DNA of 64,000 nt from Phlyctochytrium arcticum (GCA_025602905.1 JAHLKI010000019.1:372001-436000), one strand, 5' to 3'. Positions 20,917 through 33,083 are shown, numbered from the stretch's first letter. The notes: generated by a model from the sequence alone, not told the origin. Program-made: numbers and translations.

Positions 20917-21456
20917 ATGCAGGCCAATACTAGCACCCTGCTCCGCCTTAATAGCCGCCGTGCCCTCCGAAACTTTGCGCTCCAAACATTGAGGCCATGC
21001 CTGACGGTCCGGCTGCAGTCTTCCTCTTCGTCAAGACCCGCGACAGCACCTGCACCCTCCAATGATTTTCCCGACTGGTCCCGCCGCCCCCCAACAGCCG
21101 ACGCCCCCGACCTCTCCCATCTCCCTCCCATTCCCCGCCCCTTCCGTCCCCCCACCGAACCCACAAATGTCAAACTCGCCCGACTCATCTACACATCCCG
21201 CAAACGCGGCATCCTCGAAACCGACCTGATTTTATCCACGTTTGCAAAAGAAGTACTGCCTACCCTGTCCCGCACCGAACTGGATCAGTATGATTGGTTC
21301 CTGGAGGAGAATGACTGGGATATCTATTACTGGGTCACCCGAGCTGAGGGCCGGGTTGTCCCTGACAAGGTGGAAAAATTACAAGTCTTTCAACGGCTGG
21401 TTGAACATGCAAAGTCCCGGAATGGTCGGATTTTGCGAATGCCTGACCTCTCATGA
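20917..21456 (+). CDS. SDHAF2: SDHAF2/Sdh5, succinate dehydrogenase flavinylation factor
   Basis: A single-exon gene of 179 aa. The N-terminus has the Arg/Ser/Leu composition of a mitochondrial presequence (LLRLNSRRALRNFALQTLRP). The family core is KLARLIYTSRKRGILETDLI, then STFAKEVLPTLSRTELDQYD, and NDWDIYYWVTRAE. SDHAF2 promotes covalent FAD attachment to Sdh1 in the mitochondrial matrix. It converges with the IQCE-like gene, whose stop lies 215 bp away. Confidence 0.95.
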   Translation: MQANTSTLLRLNSRRALRNFALQTLRPCLTVRLQSSSSSRPATAPAPSNDFPDWSRRPPTADAPDLSHLPPIPRPFRPPTEPTNVKLARLIYTSRKRGILETDLILSTFAKEVLPTLSRTELDQYDWFLEENDWDIYYWVTRAEGRVVPDKVEKLQVFQRLVEHAKSRNGRILRMPDLS

Positions 21457-21671
21457 ACCGAATATGGTGCCTGATCATAAAACTATAGGGCAGGGCAGTG
21501 CACCTCTTTGTATAGCATCACATCTATAAGGATTTGAAGGTCCCAGTTTTTATGCTCAAATCTCTTCTGTCGCACATTTTTATTTTTACGTTGTTCAAGT
21601 ACAGCACACAAAAAAAATAATTAAATACATATCTACTCTTTTGGGTTCACATTCTCTCTTCCCGCTTCCCT

Positions 21672-24600
21672 TTACCACAAATCATCAGCAGACTCTGATC
21701 CATCATCCGACTCTGAATCTGTAAATCCCTCTAGAGATTCCACCAACGATTCTATCACGGAAGGAACGGGTGAAGGTGTCCTGGACTTTATCTTGGTATC
21801 CTCGACAACCGGCGCCGATGACGAGACTGTATCTAGAGTATCGCTCAGAACGCAGTTTGGAAACGGTTGGGGTTTGAGACAACTTTACCTTCGGGAAGTA
21901 GCGATGCATCATAGATGGCCTGAGCAGAGGTGGCGGTTGCCATTTTGGGAGCTGCTGCCACTGCTGTTGCGGGAATGGGATGCCGTTTTCGGGTGAGGTA
22001 GCCCCGGATTTGAGTTTGTATTGCAATCGCAGCCTAATTTGGGATCATCTTTAACTAAACGTTTTCGCAAGCAACCCCGACTGCTATCCCATTTACCTCG
22101 TTTTGCATCGCCGTTGACGACTCATCCAATCGGTCCGAGTTCAATACTGGTTGTGCCAAAACCGGCTCAACCACCGTAGGCACAAAACTCTCTACGGATC
22201 CAGAAGGTGTCGTATACGCTTCCGATTTTATGCTCGTGACGGAAGCCGAGCGAGGCTGGTGTCGTATCGGGCGCGGCGTCCCCAAATCCGCAAGTGATTC
22301 GTCCGGGACATGCTCCGTTGACGCGGTCGTTGTGGGGTTGGATAAAGGTGGAGAGAGTTGGGAGAGGAGGGGGTTGGAAGTGCGGTCATTGGGACATGCG
22401 CGGGATTTGAGGGTGGTGACGGATGTGGTTCGGGGAGGGTGGAAGTTGGCGTCGGGTGCTAGAAAGTCGAAGGGCTGGGCGACTCCTCTCACGGGAGGGG
22501 GTGAGGGGGTTGGCGTGCGGATTGTGGGTAGATCTGGTGGATTTGGGATATTGGTTTGGTGGGTGGGTACAGATGAGATGTCAGTGGTGTCGGGAGCATG
22601 AGAATGAACTGGTCCCGACACTTCTTTGGTGCTCTTCACAGAGTCCGTCTTATGCTCGATCTAGTTGGAATCAAACCTCAGTTAACATGGGAATGAAACG
22701 CCATAAGAAACTATGCGTACCGCAGACAAGGACAATGGCGTTTGGGCCCGACTAAACGGGAACGGCGTTTCTTCTGGTGGTGGCTCGGTGACGAATAGAT
22801 TGGATACGGAAAAGGCTTTGGCTGGGATCTGAGGGTCTGATGAGAGGTGGTTTGGTGTCGGTTGGTGTTGGGGTGATATGGGCGTGAGTGGAGCACCCGC
22901 GGGAGCATGTGATGGTGGTGAAGCGTCCTCTTTCTGATCCTGTAGTTTCTGCGTGACGGCCGCAATTTCGGAACGCAGCGCACTACACTCTGCCTTCAAT
23001 TCCACTACCTGCACCTGTGACGCTATTTTTTTTCACCCGCGTTAAACCAACTTGGTACTTCATGACCACCAACAACAACGTACTATTCAAGTCTCCCCGA
23101 CAAGACTCCAACTCGCGTTGGGTTGACTCGAGGACGACCGACATTTCCTGGCGGACGCGGTCCCCTTTTTGGATGTCGACGCGTAGGGCGGTCATCTCGG
23201 CTTGTAGTTGTGAACTGAGATCTTGGTGATGGGATAAGTCGACTAGGGCGGATTCGTAGCGGGCGCGCAGATCTGGTGACAAAAATATTAAATAATGTAT
23301 GGCGTATAAGGATGGTATCGGCGGTTATACCTTGCATAACCTCGGTAGGCGACACAATCGACTCTTGCGACTCCTCAACACGATTGCGCAGTTCTTGCTC
23401 GTGCTGTTCCCGCAACTGATGCATCTCCTCTTCACATTCTTTGATACGGGTTGTTAACCGACGTTCGCGAATGATGGATTCGCCCAGGGATCGTTCCATG
23501 TGGAGTTTTTCCCGGTTGAGAGATTCCCAATCTTCCTCCGAGCGTCGCCCATGTTGTTGGGTTATGTTTGATTCATTTCCTGAGTGAATAAAAACGGGTT
23601 TGATGTGGCCCGTTCAAACCAACACACTGAATCCTTACCACGCAACACCAAATTCTCGGCCTCAAGAGCCCGAACGCGTGCCATGAGCTGTTCCACCACC
23701 GAATCATAGTCAAGCACCGAACCACTACTGAAATCCATCATGGAATCATTCTTGGAATGGGCCAAAAGACGATGTAACCGAAACGTCTGTAAACATGTCG
23801 TATATAGATTTTGAACAATATGTAATAGAGAGTAGTGGGGAGGTTTTTTTTTACCTCTCGTTGCAGGGTTTTACATTCCCGCTCGGTTTCGACGAGATTG
23901 GTATACCGAGTACTGAATTGCGAGGAATTTTAGATCCGCGTTTTTTTGTGGGAAATTCGGTGGTTTTTTCTCACCTGTTTTGAAGGGCGGTAACTTCAGC
24001 TTCTAACCGTTTTGCCTTGCGCTCATGATGCCGTGCGGTGGCCCGAAGACTCGATACGATCTACATGGCGGTGCTGATGTCAGTTTACCGCTCATGGACA
24101 ATAGCAGAATCCGGACACCGACCTTGTCCTCTACCCCCGCCACCTTACGCCCCTTTCCAACCAACATCTGTATGGAATCCGGTCAGCTTAAGTCAGGAGA
24201 CCTTCCGTAAGCGATGCAAAAAAAGTTCGTTACATTGATGGTCAAAAGCTCTTCATGCCGCCGATCAAGATTATCAATTTCGTGTTCGAGCGTGCGAATT
24301 TTTACTGTAAGCATCTATCAAGGTATATTGTCAAACATATTTTATTTTCACATTTTTGATGAATGGGAAGATGTACCTTCTTATCCTGGTTCAACGCATT
24401 AATGGTCGATTTAGCTACCAGGAGATCTTCCTGGAGTGCTTCCGGTTCTTTTTGCGCAATGACCACTCGGGGACGGTGAGAAGACGCCGCCGAGCCATGA
24501 CGATGATGGGGCTGACTTGGGGGACGCGGTCGGAGGGATGAAATGGTCTGGCTGTATATTTCCAGCAGTTGGGGAGGGAGAGCAGGATGTCCTGATGCCA

Positions 24601-24727
24601 GTGTGGTTGAGACTCTGCCCTTGGAGGATTTGGCCGTGACAGATGGCCGAGCCTTTGATGCCATTTGTCGATGGGGATGAATCAAGAGATGGATTGAAGC
24701 GGCTTCCAGTGCTGCAGGGCAAGACAT
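21672..24727 (-). CDS. IQCE: IQCE-like coiled-coil protein with IQ motif
   Basis: Twelve exons were traced on the minus strand: 24727-24377, 24314-24234, 24167-24123, 24060-23975, 23912-23855, 23786-23639, 23579-23331, 23272-23070, 23014-22721, 22660-22097, 22033-21889 and 21832-21672. All frames join, giving about 794 aa. The N-terminal half is coiled coil, including KIRTLEHEIDNLDRRHEELL, a TNL.E...Y/L.R.T.RLHRLL block like that of animal IQCE, and long Glu-rich helices. Near the C-terminus AAIAIQTQIRGYLTRKR is a classic IQ calmodulin-binding motif. Animal IQCE sits at the ciliary base (EvC zone). The family call rests on order and local similarity, so it is probable rather than certain. The start could be the second in-frame ATG at 24664, and the exon 8/9 junction is the least certain. 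Confidence 0.65.
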
Positions 24728-25802
24728 GTATTAATCAGGGGTTGTGTCCTTGATGTAAGTCTCAGGGATTTGATAGGTTGAGTTTGGCTTTAAATCAGCC
24801 TGAGAGAACGTTTGAATTTTTTTTTACAAACACTTTCCCGCACTTGTCATGTATTTTCGCATGCAGAAGTCTATCGCTAGTCACGTCTGGCACTATACGA
24901 ATAGCAGAAATAATCTTACAATGAGGACTTTTCAGGAAAAGTGAATGAAAGCAGTCATCGCCAATCCAACTCCGACAATCACATAAAGTTACGCTTTCTG
25001 GGAAAAAGCTTTTGTCAAAAAGGTACAAGCTAAACCTGCGAGTAGACTGGTAGACTTCATGTAGGGAGTTTGATTTAAACATGGAAATTTTTATCCAAAG
25101 GGACGACGGACAGCTGGCAGTGAGTCTGCAATGAAGATGATCTATGGAAAGATGAGAGCGAAACACCAATCCCATTCATTTACACGATATACTGCCTCAG
25201 TCTGTCCCTTAATGCATTTGATCTCTGTATAGTGAGAAGCTCTATCAAAGTGGGGGAAGTGGGCATTGGATCGGTTGTTTAGCGTCTGTTGAATACGTGC
25301 GTTTATGTCCTATTCGTACTTTGTAGATCCGATGTGTCGTTGACATGAAGATTTCCAACCTTTCATGCTCATGATTCATTGACTGCAGTTTTCGGCGGTC
25401 AGGAAAGCTGTATCGCTAGATATCCTCCCGCCATAGGAACTCACACGATAAAGAAGGAAGTGAACATGTACACTGGAGCATGGAGAGTAGTTTCAGACTC
25501 CCACCCAGGTCGACAAGACGCGACCGCGACGCGTTTGGTTTGGTCCACGTGATGCTTGAGCGGCCATAGCGCAAGCCAGAGCCTTTCCCTTTTCCAAGTT
25601 TTCCAAGGCTGAGCTCTCGACACATTGCTGGAAGGAATTTGCCCTTGTCAATCTTGTTCTTCATAGTCCAGCACTCGTCAGCAACTTCCTTTGTTCTTTT
25701 TCTTAGAAAATCACGCTTGTGTGTTCTGAACTTACTCCTGACCTTCACGTAAAGGGCTTGCATTCAAGGTGCTATTCGACCAGCCGGCAACAGACAGACA
25801 AT
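24728..25802. other. Intergenic, no gene supported
   Basis: About 1.1 kb between two divergently transcribed genes. Minus-strand open frames at 24795-25175 and 25416-25763 have no recognisable domain, no splice partners and low-information composition. I see only probable promoter sequence. Confidence 0.5.
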
Positions 25803-27005
25803 ATGGTCAAGACCCGTGCTCCTCCCACTGTGAAGCCCTCACGGCGAGGCACCAGCTCGAAACAAAGTAGAACGAAAAGCAGTGGCGACCTGTGGGACTC
25901 ATCGGACGACGAAGTTTATTCATATCGTGAAGAACGCATTGATTTGGAAAATCCCTGGGTCGCGGATTCGGAGGGGTCTGCGACGAGCAAGATTAAAGAT
26001 TTGCGTTCCAACTCTATACGGGAAGGAATTGTTCCGGTGCGGGGATCGTCATTACCAACGCCACCACCTGCCAGTCCCGAAGTACCATCCATACCTGCCA
26101 GTGCACTGGGAGTGCCCGAAACATTACCAAGCACAATCGAAGCAGGAGTATTGGGAAATCCCTGGGGGGAAGATGATGATGGGGAGGGGGACTTGGGGAT
26201 ATCATTATCGAAATCCTCGATTACCGTCAGCGGCCAAGCACTCTATTCAGAGCCAATAGAGTTTGAGGACAATACACCTTCAAGTCCTCATGCGGACGCC
26301 GGCGACATGTCGACATTCAAATCCCACGCACTTTCTTCTCCCCTCACATCACCAATAATACCCACTCCTTCCGATCCCCCAACGCGTCGGACCCTTACCG
26401 CACAAGAGGCATACCTCGCATCGAAACCGCTGTTCGCGGCCTCACCATCATCTAACCTCCCTAATGATCTCCTGTCCGACCCTATTGATTCGCCCAGAAA
26501 TGACCCATGGGATTTGCTGTCATCGACGTCGACACCAACAGTCAGCCGCTCGACAGAGATACCCCCTGCCAAGGACATTTCCGATCCTACTGCGGATTTA
26601 CTGGCATTCCTTTCAACAGGATCCCAGGCAACGGCTGGTACTCCCACATTTGATGCTTTTGGATCACCAGTTGCCGTGGCACCAGCCGCTGAAGACTCAT
26701 GCGACGCAACTGACCGAGCCGCTCTCATCTCGTAAGTCTTATATTTTTTGATGATACATTTTTGCAGTTTCTGATTGCGTAAATCACTTCATAGAGATAT
26801 TCTCACACTCCAAGCCCGTCTCAAGCCTCGAATGGAGCGTTGCGAGTCTGCGCAAAAGGCATACGCGGTTCAGAAACAGGAAAATGTTGTTCTTGAACAG
26901 TACGTCAAGAATCTCATGGATGCCACTCGTAAGAAGGAAGCTGAAGTGAAGAAGGGAGGGGCGGCAGCTGAACCGAAGAAACGAGGCAGAAGATTGTTTG
27001 GGTAG
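25803..27005 (+). CDS. SCOC-domain protein with acidic NPW/DPW motifs
   Basis: Two exons (25803-26731, 26795-27005) encode 379 aa. The C-terminal approximately 65 residues (DILTLQARLKPRMERCESAQ, then QENVVLEQYVKNLMDATRKK) form the short coiled coil of SCOC, an Arl1/Arl3-binding Golgi protein linked to autophagy. The preceding approximately 310 residues are disordered and Ser/Pro-rich. They carry four Trp-acidic motifs (DLWDSSDDE, ENPWVADSE, GNPWGEDDD, NDPWDLL). Animal SCOC is essentially only the coiled coil, so the long N-terminal part is an added segment; such NPW/DPW motifs elsewhere bind clathrin-adaptor appendages, which here is only a suggestion. Confidence 0.72.
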
Positions 27006-27330
27006 ATTTTGATAGCTAGCGAAGTAATGTATATAGATGTCCTGGCGTACAGTAGTGAGAAATTCTTCAGTTTGATACGCGGTGTACTTTCTCACACCAC
27101 TCTTGTATATTTAGTTGCATTCACTCTTTTTAGTCTATTAATGCTATTAGCGCTTCTTTCTGCTCAGTCTGCACCGTTTCGAGAAATCGGAAGTCCTATG
27201 GCCACCCAGAATGGCACCGGGTCTTTCCGGGAGACGTCACTCAAACCTCACCCGATACAGCCCGAATAGGTGTTTTGCTGGTTGTTTGAATTGCTTTACT
27301 TAGTCGATCGTCGCTTGTCTATTGCAAAGA

Positions 27331-28667
27331 ATGCTCCCTACAGGAAAAGACTTCTTCTCTAAACCCCCTTTACCGCCAACTCTCCCAACAGACTCGAGCT
27401 TTCCGGCTCCTGCTACCGCCACGTGAGTTGCTTTTGAGATAGAATCTCTCCCGCGATTAGGACGACCACAGGAAGGAACTGAGCTGTCGATTTCTATCAC
27501 AACTAGACGAGCACATAACCAGCCGTCTCCCCCATCATGGTCTCTCCATTTTGATTCATCACGTCAATTACCACTTCCAGATCGTGCGGGACACTTTCAG
27601 CTATATCAATCCCACTCCAAAGTTGAACCAGCCAAGGAGTCCGACAACGTCACCTTTGTGCTGGTTCATGGCGCCGGGTATACAGGCCTGACATGGGCCA
27701 CAACCGCCAAACTGCTCGTGCAACATCCTGGAGTCTCCGTACTTTCATACGATGCGCGAGGACATGGTTTGACGAAGACGGAGAATGAGACTGATCTGGC
27801 GTTGGAAACACAGGCGGCAGATATGGTTGGGATTGTACAGTCAGCTGTACCTACTGGGAAACTCGTGCTGGTAGGACATAGCATGGGAGGAGCCATAGTC
27901 GTTGAAGCTGCGTCAAAGCTCAAGAATGTCGCTGGAGTGACGGTCGTTGATGTTGTGGAAGGTAGGAGATTTCCAACCTGGTCGACCGAGCAGTTGTTGG
28001 CACTATCTAACATGGTGATTCTCTTTCAGGCACAGCGTTAGATTCTCTTGCACATATGCAGTCATATCTTCGAAATCGGCCTCAAGAATTTCGTGGACTA
28101 GATCATGCTGTACAATGGAGGTAGGATGCCAGCTTTACTTTTCCATACAGCCAGCGCTGTCTGATGATCAAAAACCAAGTATATCGTCGCGTACCTCCAA
28201 AAACCCTGATTCGGCAGCCGTCTCTTTCCCGTCCCAACTGATACCCTCGCCATCAAATCCGGAAGTTTGGATCTGGCGAACCCAATTATCACAATCGGAT
28301 GTGTATTGGCGAGGTTCTGATTCTTTTCGATTGGAAGAATGATGAAAAGCGACTCATTAACCATGCCGGCAATATAGGGTGGTTTGAAAATCTGTCCGAA
28401 AAGTTTCTCGCGCTGCGCACAGCGCGCATGCTCATATTGGCTGGAACTGACCGACTGGATACGCCCTTGACCATTGGTCAGATGCAGGGCAAATATCAAC
28501 TGGTCTTGTATCCAGAATCAGGACATGCTATTCAAGAGGATGAGCCCGGAAAGGTTGCCGCTACTCTGTGGGAGTTTTGGGATAGAAATGGCCCGGGGCT
28601 TGTGATTAAACGGTTTCCCATCCCTATACGGCCAGTGGGAGGAGCCACGAAGCCAGAGACTACATAA
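27331..28667 (+). CDS. PPME1: Protein phosphatase methylesterase 1 (PP2A demethylase)
   Basis: Five exons (27331-27422, 27507-27961, 28030-28120, 28180-28313, 28378-28667) encode 353 aa. This alpha/beta hydrolase removes the methyl ester from the C-terminal Leu of the PP2A catalytic subunit. Visible motifs: oxyanion region [14 protein letters not shown], nucleophile elbow [10 protein letters not shown] (Ser), AGTDRLD (acid region), LTIGQMQGK (family signature) and [10 protein letters not shown] (His). The N-terminus [13 protein letters not shown] resembles other PPME1 proteins. The acceptor at 28179 (CCAAG) is favoured over CATACAG at 28150 because only it keeps the family frame. Confidence 0.93.
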
Positions 28668-28786
28668 TATAGGTTCATCCATTGACGTATATTGTACCAG
28701 AATTTAACATCAAACTGCCGCAGATAAACATGCGAATACTGTGATTTGCCAAATCAACGCATAAAACCGTTAACGATCTGAATACA

Positions 28787-29035
28787 ATGAGTGGAAAGGA
28801 AGGCATCGCAAAGAGGAATGAGCAGGTCTTCCTGTCTGGAATGTACAACTCGTTGGATCATCAGGCCGACTTGTATGCCCAACGTTTCGCTCGATCCAAA
28901 CGGGTAGATTCAGGAAAGTAGACGAAGGGAAGGAGACTAACGACCTGGATGCATGGACCTCCCAGTGGACGTTGAGTTCAGAAAACAACTTGTCGAAGGT
29001 TGTTGAACGTAGATCAGCTGCAGCACAGACAAAGT
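28787..29035 (+). CDS. Possible small unknown protein
   Basis: An ATG at 28787 opens a frame with a good composition (MSGKEGIAKRNEQVFLSGMY, then NSLDHQADLYAQRFARSKR). After about 30 nt a second open stretch (NDLDAWTSQWTLSSENNLSK) continues in another frame to a stop near 29035. Joining them needs an intron of only 29-32 nt (starting GTAGAT at 28904), shorter than every other intron here. It may instead be two pieces of a decayed gene or chance. No family is recognised. Confidence 0.25.
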
Positions 29036-29387
29036 AAGAGAGAAAGTCCTGGAAAGAAGCCCAAGATCCGTGGCCATGGGTGGGTTGATCTGATTGTCCA
29101 GCGGCACAGCCATCGACCTCGAAATGACCAATCGAAATGTTCCTGGGAAACGTTTTACGAAACAAAAGCATTTGACAAAAACGGGTTTCCTTCGGGCAAT
29201 TCCTTCAGCGAATCAGCATCCGGGCCTCCTTATTCAGCTCTAGCACACCGTTCGACCATACCCTCTGCGGATCTCATTCGCGAATTTGGGAGCACATTTC
29301 GTCTCGGGAGCTGTGAATTAGCCTCGAGGTAGAGGCGAGTTTGACTTCTCAACTTCCCAGTACCTTGCGGACAACATCATTTCCAGT

Positions 29388-31348
29388 ATGAAGGTCACAA
29401 CGGCTGTCGTAGCCTTGCTCGCCGGTGCGGGAGTAAGTGCCCGCTCCGGAGGCATGCCTCAAACTTCTCTTCTGGCGGACGAAATTCTATCCAATAGAGA
29501 CATGAACTTGTCGGAGGGTGAATCAGGGCGTTTTTTACATATTACAGATATGCACCTTGATCCGTACGTTCTGATGCATTTCTTATTCAATCCCGTCTGA
29601 TACAAGCAGCTTACCGTTTCCCGTGTAGATTCTACGAAGAGGGCGCTCCTCTATCCTCTAGCTGCCATCGTACTTCTTCCGTTGCATATAACCCTCAACC
29701 CGTACATAAAACCCCTCGCCGCGATCCGTCCGGAAGTACTACCGCCGGACACTATGGCTCTCCGGGTAGCGGGTGCGACTCTCCGCTCATACTGGTTAAC
29801 GAAACCATGAGGTTTGTGAGCGAGGTTCTAAATAGCGGCTCAGGCAAACACGGCAAGAAAGGTTTGGACTTTATTCTGTGGACCGGCGACTCTGCTCGTC
29901 ACGACAGTGATTCAAGAATCACACGGACGGAGGGGGAAATTCGAGGCTTGAATGCATTGGCCGTTGAGTACTTTTACCGGTCATTCCCGATTCGCACCGA
30001 CGAATCCGCCAAAACATTTTCCCCGCCGATGGCCAATCGTCATCGTCCGCACGATAATCCACGCACGTCCATCCCTGTTATTCCCAACATCGGCAACAAC
30101 GACATCCATCCTCACAATAACTTGCTATACACCCCTGATGCTCCTAACCCCACCTTGGACTACTATGCTTTGTTGTGGCAACATTTTATTCCCGCGGATC
30201 AGTCCAAGGCATTTCGTACGACCGGAAATTTCTACGTGGATGTAAAGGAAGATTTACGCGTGGCGAGCCTGAACACCATGTACTTGAGTGATGGAAACAA
30301 GTGGGTAACAGACTGCAGGTCGACATCCATCCAAAAGAAGCGACCTGGCAGACATGACGATGACGATCAGTCTACTCCGGCAGCTGGTGACTCGGCAATT
30401 GACTGGTTGATACATTCAGTGTTGATTCCGGCCCGGAAGGATTCCAAATCTGTTTATGTGATTGGGCACGTTCCACCTTCCCCCATTAATTATTTCCCTC
30501 GTTGCTACACGAGGTTTGCGGATGTCATGGTCGAATACGCTGATGTTATCCGAGGACAGTTTTATGGTCATATGAATATAGGTAAGCTGCGAAACTCCAA
30601 ACACACTTTGCGAGTCACTGAAAACAGATTCCCGCTCTTTTATTCTTTAACAGATCATTTCTTTTTCCCCACGCCGGAAGATGGGGTGGGTGAGGACCTT
30701 GTCGGTGTTTCCTCGCTGTCAACTTCCAAGCCGGACTTTTCAGCTAGCCCGGTCCCAGCCAATCTTCTTCCCCATGTCATATCGAGAGATCTTCACCGCG
30801 ATTCGGACTCCCCTTTGACAACCATACCCGGCTGGCTCAACCTCTATACCCATTATCTCTTGCGCCACTACCATCTCCATGCTCATGACAACAACAACAA
30901 CAAAACCAATCCCAAACCAGCCCACAATCTTACATCCCCCATCTTTGTTTCACCTTCCGTTGTCCCAAGTTTCAATCCTACCCTGCGGGTATTTGAATAC
31001 ACCCGTTCGAATGGAGCTGTTACGGACTGGGTGCAATATTTCGCGGACCTGGTCAAGTGGAATCGACGAGCGGCCAAAGGCCATGCACCTGCGTATTTCC
31101 TCGCCGGAGGTGGTGGGAAGAGTCACCGAGGGGAAATTCCAGGCTACCTGTACGAGCAGAGCTACCGGACCTCCAAACACTATGCCTTCAATAATACCTT
31201 GGTTTTTGCTCCTTCAGCCTGGGTTGATTTTGCCGCGCGGTTGTCGGGTGAGGCGGGCGATGAGAAGGGATCCACCAAAAAGTTGAGAAAAAGGTATTGG
31301 AAAGAAATGGTAGTGAGGGTGAAAGGCGTCGACGTTGGATCGACTTAG
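29388..31348 (+). CDS. PPN1: Endopolyphosphatase (Ppn1-like, calcineurin-type phosphoesterase)
   Basis: Three exons (29388-29563, 29629-30581, 30654-31348) encode 607 aa. A signal peptide or anchor (MKVTTAVVALLAGAGVSARS) precedes the metallophosphoesterase motifs: FLHITDMHLDP (D-x-H), WTGDSARHD (GD..RH), IPNIGNND (metal-binding Asn), VIGHVPP and YGHMNIDHFFF (G-H-x-x-x-D-H). Fungal Ppn1 cleaves long polyphosphate chains in the vacuole. A 72-nt intron (30582-30653, GTAAGC...AACAG) interrupts the GHMNI/DHFF motif; being 3n long and stop-free, it could be retained without frameshift. A histidine-rich stretch lies at about residues 430-445. Confidence 0.9.
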
Positions 31349-31567
31349 AGTCGCCATGCAAAGAAACATGTTGTATTTTAGCTTTCTCATTATGTAAATT
31401 ATCCTTATTTTGCTTCCTGCAACGGCTCCAATATCACCCGGGTGTATTCTGCACCTTGGGAACAAATTTGAAATTTCCCACACGCGCCGAGTCCGAACGC
31501 TCGAACAAGTTTGTGAGATTGTCAGAATCGCTCGAGAATATGAAACTAGCGCTACTTTACAAACAAA

Positions 31568-31873
31568 ATGCAACCAACAATACGGCTCTTGAACTCTGCC
31601 ATTCCCCGGAGCCAGCTCACTACCCTGACGCTTCTCACCCGCCAGTACTGTGGTCTTTGCGAAGAGGCCAAATCAGTACTCATTCGAGCCCAGCAAAAAA
31701 CCCCATTCACGTTGAACGAGCAAGATATCGATGCACCTCAGAATAAGTCTTGGTTGAAGCTGTATATGTTTGATGTACCAGTGGTTCTGAAAGGGACGGA
31801 TGTGATGGGGATGCATCGGATACAAGAGGAAGAGGTCAGCAGCTGGGTCAATGAAAAGTCAGAGACCAAGTGA
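31568..31873 (+). CDS. Glutaredoxin-like (DUF836) protein
   Basis: A single-exon 101-aa protein with the thioredoxin-fold start LTTLTLLTRQYCGLCEEAKS (CGLC motif in the active-site position), FTLNEQDID, and the cis-Pro segment YMFDVPVVL. It matches the glutaredoxin-like DUF836 family (yeast YDR286C type). An N-terminal stretch rich in Arg and Ser could target it to mitochondria. It converges with ARL2BP, with only 67 bp between the two stop codons. Confidence 0.88.
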   Translation: MQPTIRLLNSAIPRSQLTTLTLLTRQYCGLCEEAKSVLIRAQQKTPFTLNEQDIDAPQNKSWLKLYMFDVPVVLKGTDVMGMHRIQEEEVSSWVNEKSETK

Positions 31874-31940
31874 ATGGAACATCTTTCTTTTTCTGGAAAT
31901 TTCAAGTAAAACAAATCCGTTATATTCATAAATATCAAGG

Positions 31941-32834
31941 TTATTTCGCCCGACAGTCTGCCTCGGCAGCCTGAGCCATTACGCCTGTCACGCCTGTGCC
32001 AACGCCTAAGACTGGTCCTCCCACATTGGAAGAAGTGGAGCCTACTGTGTTTCCGAGAAAAAGCTTTGTGGAAGTGGAGCTGGAAGAGGACGCCGGTGGG
32101 ATTCTGGAGGATGCGCTTTGTACTGAGAGAAGGCCGGAAAAATCAAAGCCTGTGCCCGTTTGTTCCTGCAAGGAGAATTCTGTTAGAGCCATAACAGAGG
32201 TACACGACCGTCAAAGTTTCAAAGGAGTGCGATGGAAACGGCGGACGCCAATTGCCTACTCACCCTCTTGAACGCCTCCATCACTTCCTTGAATACCTCA
32301 AATTCACCCATACTGGCTAACACCTCAAACACTTCACCATCAAGCCCTTCCTTCCCACTCTTTCGGCGCTTCACCAATCCCTCCATCAACTCGGTCATTG
32401 TAAACCAGCTGAAGCGGTTCTTTAGGCGTTGATCGATGTAGGCCTCCATAGTCGATGTGTACAGTTGGAAAATGTCGGTGTAAATCAGTTTGTTCTCGGT
32501 TGTTGATAAATCAAAGCTTGGGCTGTGTGTAGAAAGAAAGTCGTGTTGAAGTTGGAGAAAGTACGGATCTGAGATATCGAATTGTCTTTGTTTAATCGAA
32601 TGGCAGCACTGGTTATTTGCAAATACAGTCTGTCGACTTACCTACTAGCATGTCCTCCAGCTCGCCAACGACCAAGTCAAAGCGGTCGTCAGACTTGGAG
32701 GGTGCCTTGTCCTTGTAAAGTTGTGGCCCGAGAGCGGAAGACGGAGAAGGTGACATGGAGGGGGAGGCGCTGGAAGAAGAAGAACATGATGAAGAATCAG
32801 TAGGCATTTCGAGCGGTGTAATTGTTGCTGCCAT
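31941..32834 (-). CDS. ARL2BP: ARL2BP/BART, Arl2/Arl3-binding protein
   Basis: Three exons (32834-32642, 32568-32264, 32165-31941) encode 240 aa. A low-complexity Ser-rich N-terminus precedes the BART domain: RFDLVVGELEDMLVDPYFLQ, TTENKLIYTDIFQLYTSTME, and FEVLASMGEFEVFKEVMEAF. BART binds GTP-loaded Arl2/Arl3 and in animals localises to the ciliary base. The C-terminal approximately 75 residues (Ser/Gly/Val-rich) are extra. The gene is divergent from Arp11 with a shared 249-bp upstream region. Confidence 0.9.
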
Positions 32835-33083
32835 TATTTTGTTTTGTTTTGTGTGAGAAGCATATACAAGTTTTTTTGGTTTGTCGCGAGACGCGTGAGG
32901 TCTTCGATTTCGCGTAAACATGTCATGTGATGTCTGGATTTGAGGGAAACTTGGAAAAGCCTTTCCGGAGTTCTGCGATCTTCCCAGACTCAAAACCGAA
33001 TGTCACGGCACGGATCAAACGGTAGTTCACTGATGAGAAGACAGACGCGCAAGATTGAAACATAGCGACTACCAAACGACTCA

